From IMG/VR virus record IMGVR_UViG_3300030328_000116, positions 1 to 33,853 of that record: a stretch of 33,853 nucleotides of DNA; one strand, written 5' to 3'. Under the pieces are notes generated by a model that saw nothing but the letters and a program-made list of their open reading frames with translations, had not been told where the DNA came from and did no database searches. This DNA comes from a virus. Of this stretch, positions 10,415 to 17,716 are shown one piece after another. The position numbers and the translations under genes are program-made. The first letter of the stretch is position 1; each line of letters starts with the position of its first letter.

Positions 10415-10576
10415 TCACTTATTAGTATATAAACAATGAACAGAGGAGTTGTCATTAGTAATTAAAACAGAGGCTTCCGCCTTTTCCAACTCGCATGTTT
10501 TCTCAGAACCATAAGTTCCAATCTGATAATAAGTAAAAGTTCCATTCAGGAATTGCATCCAAACTAAAAACCACAT
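10415..10576 (-). CDS. Small protein with hydrophobic N-terminus, 53 aa
   Basis: The frame starts at ATG 10576, overlapping the previous stop (TGATG), and ends at TGA 10415. The product begins MWFLVWMQFLNGTFTYYQIG and has two Cys residues (KTCELEKAEA and VHCLYTNK). A membrane-anchored or exported peptide with a disulfide is likely. The length and Cys pattern recall the early protein at 8559-8804. Its position within the lysis cassette suggests an envelope function, perhaps spanin-like or inhibitory, but it lacks a lipobox. Confidence 0.7.
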   Translation of the reverse strand: MWFLVWMQFLNGTFTYYQIGTYGSEKTCELEKAEASVLITNDNSSVHCLYTNK

Positions 10577-11052
10577 CACCATCTACCCTGATACTTGCCA
10601 AGAAAATAAAACAAACAAAACAAAATACCACCGCCAATAAAAAAAATAACAAAACCAATAGCAAGGTTAATAGCTGCATCTACTTGTTCCTGTTTTTTGT
10701 ATAACTCCTGCTTTCTTTTCTTACGCATCTGTGCTTCTATCTGTAAAACTTCCTTCCAAGCACTAGGTCCGTATGTCCAAGAGATATGATCTTTGATTTC
10801 ATTTCTCATTTGTTCCATTTTCTTTTTATGTGCAAAGATTTCTAAAGCAGTTTCTTCATCAGAACCTTTAAATGTTTTCTTCCAAAACGGAGGATTCTTT
10901 TCTCTTTCTTCTAAGTTAGTAAAGTCAGAGAAAGCTTTGCCCCAATTAGCAAGCTGTCCTGTCATATCTTGGAAATCTTTACCTGCACCAATGGCAGCTT
11001 TCAGTCCTTTGAAAGCACCAGTTGCCATCATAACACAAGAAACTGGGTCCAT
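10576..11052 (-). CDS. Membrane-anchored phage protein of unknown function, 158 aa
   Basis: The product has an Ala/Gly-rich N-terminus (MDPVSCVMMATGAFKGLKAA), a central charged region with a conserved-looking block (HISWTYGPSAWKEVLQIEAQ), a basic coiled-coil stretch (RKKRKQELYKKQEQ) and a C-terminal membrane segment (AIGFVIFFIGGGILFCLFYF). I have seen this general layout in many phage genomes beside lysis and tail genes, but the function is not known to me. It could be a membrane component used at lysis or DNA entry. It is coupled by TAATG and TGATG overlaps to its neighbours. Confidence 0.75.
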   Translation of the reverse strand: MDPVSCVMMATGAFKGLKAAIGAGKDFQDMTGQLANWGKAFSDFTNLEEREKNPPFWKKTFKGSDEETALEIFAHKKKMEQMRNEIKDHISWTYGPSAWKEVLQIEAQMRKKRKQELYKKQEQVDAAINLAIGFVIFFIGGGILFCLFYFLGKYQGRW

Positions 11053-11285
11053 TACTCAGCCGCCATTTTCTCCAAAGTTTCACGGATAGACTTTATGTTC
11101 TCATCAATACGAGCAGAAATTAAAGCTTGTGACTGCGCTGTGTCTTCTAGCTTTTCAATACTAATTTCATGGCGAGCAATCTCTCTAGTGTTTGTGTCAA
11201 CATTATTATCAAGGGTACTTACATACCAAACAAGACCACCAAACTGCACAGAAATTGCAATTATGATAGCAGCCCTTTCCATCAT
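11052..11285 (-). CDS. Single-TM coiled-coil protein, XhlA-like
   Basis: The 77-residue product starts MMERAAIIIAISVQFGGLVW, one membrane segment, followed by a coiled coil with Asn/Asp/Glu heptads to the end. This is the mirror layout of haemolysin XhlA-type proteins (coiled coil plus one membrane segment), which assist holins, but the family match is not secure. Start is ATG 11285 or 11282, both overlapping the stop of the upstream gene. Confidence 0.65.
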   Translation of the reverse strand: MMERAAIIIAISVQFGGLVWYVSTLDNNVDTNTREIARHEISIEKLEDTAQSQALISARIDENIKSIRETLEKMAAE

Positions 11286-11782
11286 GGAGCCACAGGCCAA
11301 TTGGCATCTTCCAAGTTAGGCCAATTTTTATGAGTAGGTAAATCACGCAATGCTTGGCGGTACGTTGTCATTTCGCTCGACATTGTAACGTCTGACATGC
11401 CATGCCAATCTGTCTCTGCAAGCTTGCTGTCTCTAGTTGCTCTATGACCTAATGCTGTGTTAGCATCTAGCGTAGCCTGATACGCAGCCTCATGTTCTGC
11501 TTTCGTAGTCTTTTTACCATCTTCGTCTGTAGTGTCAGCAAACATATCTTTTGCTACATACTTCTCAACCCAGTTGCCGTTTGCATCTTGCTCTACACCA
11601 TCACGTACACTTGTTTGATATGCTGTTGTCGTAGCGGCAGGGGATGCCAATACTGGGTCAACATTAAGAGCATCACACACACCACTTGTCCACACTCTAG
11701 GCAGTGACATATTAGGATTGGCTGCTCTTACCTCGCCTTGCGATAAAACCTCGCCTGAGGTTCTGTTTCTATATTCACCCAT
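11282..11782 (-). CDS. Tail-fibre assembly chaperone-like protein (Phage_tail_APC type), 166 aa
   Basis: The C-terminal 60 residues (RDSKLAETDWHGMSDVTMSS, then TTYRQALRDLPTHKNWPN) match the phage tail assembly chaperone-like domain that ends many fibre-cluster proteins. The N-terminal part is fibre-like. It follows the 648-residue fibre gene immediately, as expected for a chaperone or a minor fibre component. A shorter gene with the same domain lies at 14494-14778. Role in folding or attaching the neighbouring fibre is inferred. Confidence 0.7.
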   Translation of the reverse strand: MGEYRNRTSGEVLSQGEVRAANPNMSLPRVWTSGVCDALNVDPVLASPAATTTAYQTSVRDGVEQDANGNWVEKYVAKDMFADTTDEDGKKTTKAEHEAAYQATLDANTALGHRATRDSKLAETDWHGMSDVTMSSEMTTYRQALRDLPTHKNWPNLEDANWPVAP

Positions 11783-11809
11783 TAGATTGATCCTTTCATA
11801 TGAGTTTGA

Positions 11810-13756
11810 TTATGCGATTGCGTAGAAGATGTAACCATCAGTATTAGAGTTTGTATTGCCGTCAATTACAGTAAAACCAGTTGCATGTGGGTCTATTGAA
11901 TCCGCACTTGAATTTTGTGCATCAGTTTGATTTAAAAGTAAAGCTGCGTCACCACCTGCAACAATGCCTCGATGAGTGTCATAATAACGCCAATTTCCAG
12001 TTCCGTTAATAGCTTTTTTAATTAAAATAAATCTTGGCGCAAAACCACAGTTTATAACCTTTGACCCATCTGTAGTCCCATCACCAGTGTAGCTTCCTAC
12101 CTTAGATACACCTTCTATGGAAGCGAAAAGGTAGGCTATGTAGGTTCTACTAGCATCATTTACTGAATCATCAGTGCCTAAAGTAAACACTGAAGATGTA
12201 GGTGTTGTGTCATTCCATCGTGCAGAGTTTGTATTCGCTAGGCTGGTATTATTTAACTCTATATATTTAGTATTTCCTAATGCTGAATGATAAACTTGCC
12301 AATGACTAGCATTACTTCTGCTTTTTATCCACATCATTTCAGGCACTGCACCTAAATTATGAGTTATAGTTCTATTGCTTCCGTTACCTGAGTATGCCAA
12401 AACGTCAAAAAAGCCTTTGGCTCTTTTCCACATCCATGATGTCCAAGTCGTACTGCCTAAATACCAACCTGTATTAGCTGCAAAACTAAAGTCTGTAGCA
12501 TCAGTTACTTCGGCTGCAGTCGAGTTGGTTGACAAGTATTTATTTGCAGTAAGTCTTGAATATAAATTATTGTTTGCTGTTCCCGTTGCTGATCTAATTA
12601 AGGCCGTATCGACAGGAAAACCAGATGCAAATTGTGGGGTAGTGGAATCGCCATTACCATCGCCTGTAAGAACAGAAAAAACCTTAGTAGCATCATCTGG
12701 TACAGCTAGTGGGCCTCTGCGAATTGCCATGTAGATGTAGTTGCCGCCAGATGCGTTCCATCCACCAAAGTCATCCTCTAACTCAAATCCAGTTGCGGTT
12801 ACTTTTAAAACTTCTGAAACAGTAGCTTCAGCACCAGATGTATTAGCATATAAATAAGTGTCATTACCTGCACTCGTCACTATACCTCTCATAGTGTCAA
12901 GAATATACCAGTTATCAGCACTATCTGTTCTTTTAATCATAAGAAACTGTGGCTCAAACCCAAGATCAATACTAGGTCTAGTAGAGGTATTACCAGTATA
13001 ACTCCCACACTTAATAATATCAGCATTACCATCAGGGCCGAACTCACCGTCATCATCGTTGTGTGCGAATAGGTAAGCTACGTACTCTTTACCAGTTTGA
13101 TTAACTGCATTGTAACTCATTATCTGAAAATGTGTACTGGTAACACCTGACTCATAATACGTTTGACCTCCAACTTGAGCATCAGTTTTATCCAGTTGCA
13201 ATATGTACGGAAAATCTCCTGTTTCAATAGGTAAACTTCTATGGAAAACATTCCATGAAAAGGTAGTATCTAAACCTTTAATGAGGATCATGCCCGGACG
13301 TGAACCTAGTGAATGGCCTATACTTCTATTTGCTGCACCTGTTCCAGTGTATTTAACAACATCAAAGAACTTTTTGGCTTTGCGAAATGTCCAAGAGACA
13401 TATTCTTTAACGTAAGAATTACTAACATTCCATATCCAAGTGTTATCTGCTCCAAGAGTGTAACCATTATTATTAAAAGCTGTTATACCTACAGAAGAAC
13501 TAGCTTCAGCACTTGTATTGTGCGACTGAAGATACTTTGTATTACCTCTAACTGTGTCAACAAGCGCATGATCAACAGCATAAGCCCTTGATTTAGTCCA
13601 AACCATGCCTCCTTCGCCACTCAAGTCAATTGCGTTGACAATACTCTGCCCTGTATTATTTCCATCATACAAAAACGTGCTGAACACCTCGTCTACATCA
13701 AGACCTGCACCCCCTGCACTAGAGGCTGCTGCTGCTACTATTTTAGATACTGACAT
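11810..13756 (-). CDS. Tail fibre / receptor-binding protein with internal repeats, 648 aa
   Basis: The protein consists of repeated beta-rich modules. The block FFDVVKYTGTG...HSLGSRPGMILIK recurs later as FFDVLAYSGNG...HNLGAVPEMMWIK, and GFEPQFLMIKRTDSADNWYI recurs as GFAPRFILIKKAINGTGNWR. Each module ends in an EYVAYLFA-, NYIYMAIR- or TYIAYLFA-like strand. This repeat type (DUF7483-like) is common in fibre proteins of marine phages, and the module likely binds the host surface. No catalytic motif is apparent. Its place among fibre genes supports the assignment; exact receptor unknown. Confidence 0.78.
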   Translation of the reverse strand: MSVSKIVAAAASSAGGAGLDVDEVFSTFLYDGNNTGQSIVNAIDLSGEGGMVWTKSRAYAVDHALVDTVRGNTKYLQSHNTSAEASSSVGITAFNNNGYTLGADNTWIWNVSNSYVKEYVSWTFRKAKKFFDVVKYTGTGAANRSIGHSLGSRPGMILIKGLDTTFSWNVFHRSLPIETGDFPYILQLDKTDAQVGGQTYYESGVTSTHFQIMSYNAVNQTGKEYVAYLFAHNDDDGEFGPDGNADIIKCGSYTGNTSTRPSIDLGFEPQFLMIKRTDSADNWYILDTMRGIVTSAGNDTYLYANTSGAEATVSEVLKVTATGFELEDDFGGWNASGGNYIYMAIRRGPLAVPDDATKVFSVLTGDGNGDSTTPQFASGFPVDTALIRSATGTANNNLYSRLTANKYLSTNSTAAEVTDATDFSFAANTGWYLGSTTWTSWMWKRAKGFFDVLAYSGNGSNRTITHNLGAVPEMMWIKSRSNASHWQVYHSALGNTKYIELNNTSLANTNSARWNDTTPTSSVFTLGTDDSVNDASRTYIAYLFASIEGVSKVGSYTGDGTTDGSKVINCGFAPRFILIKKAINGTGNWRYYDTHRGIVAGGDAALLLNQTDAQNSSADSIDPHATGFTVIDGNTNSNTDGYIFYAIA

Positions 13757-13759
13757 CTA

Positions 13760-14497
13760 TTATCCCATCGCCTGACCAAGAGTGAAGCCATAGTAATTTG
13801 TACCGCCATCCACTGTAATAAACGCAAACACATCCACCCCTGCATTAGTAGCTGTTATCGTGGGTGCTGTGGCTGCAGCCCAGTCAACAGTGTTGGGCCA
13901 AGTAATTGTTCTTGCACTACTGTCTTGCACTACCTTCAAGATAAATGCTGAAGCTCTGCCATTGGCGGCAGGGTTGCTAAACGTATAGGTTACATTTTCA
14001 GAAAGTGTGTGTGTAAACACGTTGCCATCACGCAAATTTAATGTTGCAGCATTAGAGCTAGAAGTAATCGCTGTGCTTTCTTCTATTGTGCCATTGTCAA
14101 AACTTACAACACCATTTGCGTCTGCCGTTACAGCTTTGGATGCTGCTGTTAAACCTAATGTTGCAATGTCTAAATAATTAAGTTCAGCCGTTGTTGCAGT
14201 TACACCGTCAAGTATGTTTAGTTCAGCCGTTGAAGCTGTCACGCCATCAAGTAGGTTTAGTTCTGTTGCTGTTGCCGTTACACCATCAAGAATATTAAGC
14301 TCTGCTGCTGTTGATGCTATTGCTACGCCACCTATTTGTAAAGCCGTTGAAGCGTTTATAGTGGGTGCAGCTAAAGTTCCTGTAAACGTAGGGCTTGCAA
14401 GTGGGGCTGCACCAGTTACCTCTGCAACGGCTATTGCACCATCAGCGAGAGGATTACCTGTGCTTATTAAGTCCGCTAAGTCTCTTGCTTTTGTCAT
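13760..14497 (-). CDS. Tail fibre protein with tandem ILDGVTA repeats, 245 aa
   Basis: The centre (about residues 60-115) has four tandem copies of a 12-14-residue unit of the form AELNILDGVTAT, a repeat common in marine phage fibre proteins and likely to form a trimeric stalk. The C-terminal half is a beta-rich domain (TLSENVTYTFSNPAANGRAS, later GGTNYYGFTLGQ). ATG 14497 (MTKARDLADLISTG) is chosen, overlapping the previous stop (ATGA); the frame to 14533 would cut into the chaperone-like gene. It probably forms part of a branched fibre with its neighbours. Confidence 0.75.
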   Translation of the reverse strand: MTKARDLADLISTGNPLADGAIAVAEVTGAAPLASPTFTGTLAAPTINASTALQIGGVAIASTAAELNILDGVTATATELNLLDGVTASTAELNILDGVTATTAELNYLDIATLGLTAASKAVTADANGVVSFDNGTIEESTAITSSSNAATLNLRDGNVFTHTLSENVTYTFSNPAANGRASAFILKVVQDSSARTITWPNTVDWAAATAPTITATNAGVDVFAFITVDGGTNYYGFTLGQAMG

Positions 14498-14778
14498 AAA
14501 GTTGGCTCCTCTGGAAAGGTTACATTTGGCCAATCAGAGCTAGACGGCAAGTCACGCAACGCAGTCCTATACGTTGCCCATTCTATTTTCTTATCGTTTG
14601 CCAATGGGCTGTCGTTTGCTTGTGTCCAATCCGATGCTGCGAGTAGAGCATCCCGTTCATTTCTGTTAAGTTCAGCCGCTAATGCATTTCTGTCGGCTGC
14701 AATTTGTTCTGTTGTTTTTTCAACATATCCAAGAGGTGTTTCTTTAAGCAATACACCATCTAAATAATGATTAGCCAT
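14494..14778 (-). CDS. Second tail-chaperone-like protein, 94 aa
   Basis: The product has a short N-terminal part (MANHYLDGVLLKETPLGYVE), a helical stretch (EQIAADRNALAAELNRNERD) and the same C-terminal signature as 11282-11782: RDALLAASDWTQANDSPLAN, then YRTALRDLPSSSDWPN. This is the Phage_tail_APC pattern. Two paralogous copies, each next to a fibre gene, suggest duplicated fibre-chaperone pairs. Confidence 0.7.
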   Translation of the reverse strand: MANHYLDGVLLKETPLGYVEKTTEQIAADRNALAAELNRNERDALLAASDWTQANDSPLANDKKIEWATYRTALRDLPSSSDWPNVTFPEEPTL

Positions 14779-14779
14779 A

Positions 14780-15412
14780 TTACGACCTCCTCAATAATCT
14801 AATTCTAGAAGCTTGAAACTGTCCACTATTGGGCAGTAACCTTAATCTGTTAATACTATCTGTAGATGTTATTTTACTAAACGATCTAATAAACTGTGGA
14901 TAATTAGCTGGTGGATCAACATTTTGAACAGGTTCATTCATCCATCCGACATGATTTGGAAAATATCCTGTTCTTTGTGTAAAATACATTACTCCAAATA
15001 CAGAGTCATCATCATGGGTAGTCACACTTCCGTAAGTTAATCTTGCGTAAGCTTGTGTGCCAGCAGTATGGTTTTGACTTGCTTTATTACCACCGATGTT
15101 ACGCCTTACAGCCGCCCATTGAAAAGTGCTTGTTGTAGAAAAAGCGTCAGAACTAGCGGTAAGGTGTAACTCTGAACCACCAGCGGTTATATCTAATCCA
15201 TTAAATTCAAGTATATACATATAGTCTGGCGCTACTGTAAATGTAACACTGCTAGTATCACTAGTATAGGCAGCGTCTGATATTACTTCATAAGCACCTC
15301 CACCAACGCCAGCCGTTCCAAGTGCAGTCACCGTTGTAGCATCTACACTAGCAATATTACTAAGCTGTCTAGCATTAGTAATTACTTCTGTTCCACCTAC
15401 TTTTAAAGCCAT
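14780..15412 (-). CDS. Tail fibre protein with short attachment-like N-terminus, 210 aa
   Basis: The N-terminus (MALKVGGTEVITNARQLSNI) is a short motif that recurs at the start of marine phage fibre proteins and probably docks the protein on the preceding fibre. The remainder is beta-rich (YMYILEFNGLDITAGGSELH) and ends in a conserved-looking stretch (INRLRLLPNSGQFQASRIRL). It likely forms a receptor-binding tip. A ribosome binding site is weak (AGGAGTATCCGAAG). No enzymatic motif is visible. Confidence 0.7.
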   Translation of the reverse strand: MALKVGGTEVITNARQLSNIASVDATTVTALGTAGVGGGAYEVISDAAYTSDTSSVTFTVAPDYMYILEFNGLDITAGGSELHLTASSDAFSTTSTFQWAAVRRNIGGNKASQNHTAGTQAYARLTYGSVTTHDDDSVFGVMYFTQRTGYFPNHVGWMNEPVQNVDPPANYPQFIRSFSKITSTDSINRLRLLPNSGQFQASRIRLLRRS

Positions 15413-15427
15413 CTTCGGATACTCCTA

Positions 15428-17638
15428 TTAGCTAATCGTTGCATTAGAATTGACTGAGCCAACCACATCTAAGTTGCCGCTTGCATCCAGTTTCATTTTG
15501 TTCACACCACCAGTTGCGAAATATAAACTTCCACCAGTTTCTGTGATAGTCCAACCGCCTAGTCCTATAGGTTTGTTGAATAGAAATTTGTCACCAGAAG
15601 ACTGATAGAGAATGGTTGCACTAGCCCCATCTACTGTAAGCCCTGCACCGTTAGCCGCAGCCGCATCAGCCGCACCAGAAGCAACAACAATATTCTTATC
15701 ATCTACAGTTAAAGTAGTGCTGTTGATTGTAGTTGTAGTTCCATCAACTTGTAAGTTACCTGCAATAACTACAGTTCCAGTATTATCCCCATGTGTAGCA
15801 GGGTCGATTGTAAAGCTTGCAGGACCACGCAAGTAACCAGATAGAGTGGCATTCGTACCGCTTACATCACCAGTGAAGGTTGCCCCAGATAACTGTGCAT
15901 ATCGAGCATCTGAAGCAGTCTTGCTGTAATGGTCAGCTAAAACAAAAGTACCATATCCAACAACGCCAACTGTATCACCAGAAGTTGCTGCACTGCCTAA
16001 TGTAACAGATGTACCATTTGTTGCAGTAAAATCAGCAGGGTCTAAACGAACACCATTTAAAAATACATCTAAGAAACCTGCGTCATATGTTGCAGGGAAT
16101 ACAGTAGTAGAACCATTGTAAGAACCAGAAGATGAGCCAACTACATAATTCGATCTATTAGTTGTTCCGTTTACACTTGACCCTGCGTTCTGAAAACTAG
16201 AACCATTGTAAACTTTCATAGTGTCTGAAGATGTATCAAACCAGAGCAAGCCATCAGAAGGACTACTTGGTGCACTAGCAGATATAACATACTGATTACC
16301 AAAAGCATTAACGCTTGTTAAATTATTGGCAACAATATTTACGTTAGCTATTGAACCACCAGTATTATTTACATTAGCAATAGCACCTGCAACAGTTCCT
16401 ATATTATTAGTTCCAGATATATCTGTGGCAACAGTATTAATATTAGTAGTTGCTCCTGCAACTGTTGTAACATTTGCACTAATACCTGCAACAGTGGTTA
16501 CGTTAGATGCGATTCCTGCAACAGTAGTTACATTTGCTGATATACCACCAACTGCATTTACATTAGATATATTTGAAGCAACTGTTCCAATGTCAGTAGC
16601 GTCAGCAGCAACAGCATTAATATTAGAATTATTAGAAGCTACTGTATTTACGTTAGTAATATTATTACCAACAGAATTTACATTAGCAATATTAGTAGCA
16701 ACAGTATCAATCTCAGAAGTGGACTCAGCAAGATCATTAGCAACAGTTTCTATTTCAGATACAGTTTCAGCAAGATCAGAAGCAACAGCAACTACACTAG
16801 CAATGTTTGTAGCTACTGAATTAACACTAGCAATATTTGTAGCTACTGTATTTACGTTAGTAACTGCTCCTGCAACTGTAGTTATATTAGAACTTATTGG
16901 ACCTAATGCTTGTATATGCGTTGTATCTCCTGCAACTGTAGTAACATTAGATGCTATACCTGCTACTGTCGTTACGTTTGCACTAATTCCTGCTACTGTT
17001 GTTACATTTGAAGATATTCCTGCAACTGTAGCAATATTAGCATTATTACTTGCAGCAGTAGTAATGGCATTACTTGCTGTAGTACCGTCTTGTATATCAG
17101 CAAGTAATGCTATGTCAGCGGACGCAGCAGAAACAGTTTGAGTGTCAGAAATACTTGGACCTGCTTCTACTGCGCCACTTGATGCATTGAAAGCGAGCGT
17201 CTTTCCTTTACGAGTGTCAACTTCTGGGAGGACAAGTGACACCGCAGCATCAAAATCTGTAAGCTGCAACGCACGATTAGCCTGATCCTCAAGGTCAGCA
17301 GCAATAGCAACTATTCTGTCTAACTCTGTATTTAATGCAACAATGTTAAATGCACCAGAAACAGGAAAATCAGTAGTTCTTTCTAATTCAATATCACGGG
17401 TAATAACAACAGTAGACCCACCAGTGCCACCTGTGACAGACATAGAAACAGTACCAGTAGAACCATCGCCACCCGAAACAGTGTAGTGAGAAGTAATTGT
17501 TTTAAGTGTGCCATCTACATATACATTCAGATCTGCATTATCAAAAAACTCAAATGGTACTGCAAAGCTTGTTTGCGTTTGGCCTTGCGCTACTGTGTAA
17601 GAAATACGCGGTGAATTATCTGCAATATTAATCGTCAT
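15428..17638 (-). CDS. Main tail fibre with T7 gp17-like N-terminus and decapeptide repeats, 736 aa
   Basis: Residues 1-130 (ISYTVAQGQTQTSFAVPFEF, then RDIELERTTDFPVSGAFN and LNTELDRIVAIAADLEDQAN) match the N-terminal domain by which T7-type fibres attach to the tail. Residues about 190-440 consist of roughly ten-residue repeats of the form ISANVTTVAG/IASNVNTVAT, likely a trimeric beta or coiled shaft. A module with SPSDGLLWFDTSSDTMKVYN follows near residue 460, then a LDVFLNGVRLDPADF domain and a Gly/Thr-rich end. It anchors the fibre cluster. A candidate promoter lies just upstream. Confidence 0.88.
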   Translation of the reverse strand: MTINIADNSPRISYTVAQGQTQTSFAVPFEFFDNADLNVYVDGTLKTITSHYTVSGGDGSTGTVSMSVTGGTGGSTVVITRDIELERTTDFPVSGAFNIVALNTELDRIVAIAADLEDQANRALQLTDFDAAVSLVLPEVDTRKGKTLAFNASSGAVEAGPSISDTQTVSAASADIALLADIQDGTTASNAITTAASNNANIATVAGISSNVTTVAGISANVTTVAGIASNVTTVAGDTTHIQALGPISSNITTVAGAVTNVNTVATNIASVNSVATNIASVVAVASDLAETVSEIETVANDLAESTSEIDTVATNIANVNSVGNNITNVNTVASNNSNINAVAADATDIGTVASNISNVNAVGGISANVTTVAGIASNVTTVAGISANVTTVAGATTNINTVATDISGTNNIGTVAGAIANVNNTGGSIANVNIVANNLTSVNAFGNQYVISASAPSSPSDGLLWFDTSSDTMKVYNGSSFQNAGSSVNGTTNRSNYVVGSSSGSYNGSTTVFPATYDAGFLDVFLNGVRLDPADFTATNGTSVTLGSAATSGDTVGVVGYGTFVLADHYSKTASDARYAQLSGATFTGDVSGTNATLSGYLRGPASFTIDPATHGDNTGTVVIAGNLQVDGTTTTINSTTLTVDDKNIVVASGAADAAAANGAGLTVDGASATILYQSSGDKFLFNKPIGLGGWTITETGGSLYFATGGVNKMKLDASGNLDVVGSVNSNATIS
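16326..17060 (-). repeat. Degenerate ~30-bp tandem repeats encoding the fibre shaft
   Basis: The shaft-coding part contains many diverged direct repeats of about 30 bases (encoding the ten-residue unit with NVTTVAG or NVNTVAT). The repeats also keep the opposite strand open for about 270 codons, which is a by-product. Such arrays can vary in copy number by recombination. Confidence 0.75.
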
Positions 17639-17659
17639 AATAAATCCTCATTTGAGTGC

Positions 17660-17688
17660 AGAATATAAATCAATTAAAAAAGCTGCAA
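17660..17688 (-). promoter_or_regulatory. Possible promoter for the fibre module
   Basis: Reading leftward, TTGCAG (17688-17683) and TATTCT (17665-17660) are separated by exactly 17 bases in the 78-base gap upstream of the main fibre gene. Each matches four of six consensus bases. It would allow separate expression of fibres and lysis genes. Confidence 0.45.
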
Positions 17689-17716
17689 CGCACAAAAAGC
17701 GATTCTATCCGCACAA

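Noticed and set aside
12375-13591. Plus-strand frames opposite the repeat fibre gene
   Set aside because: They are antisense shadows with no ribosome binding sites; the minus-strand frame is continuous with recognisable repeated modules.
16326-17060. Regular repeats considered as a CRISPR array
   Set aside because: Units are contiguous, diverged and in frame within a fibre gene, with no unique spacers and no cas genes.
16326-17141. Long plus-strand open frame of about 270 codons opposite the main fibre gene
   Set aside because: It mirrors the fibre shaft repeats (Ala/Val/Thr-rich low complexity), has no ribosome binding site, and the minus-strand gene is clearly real with a T7-type N-terminus.
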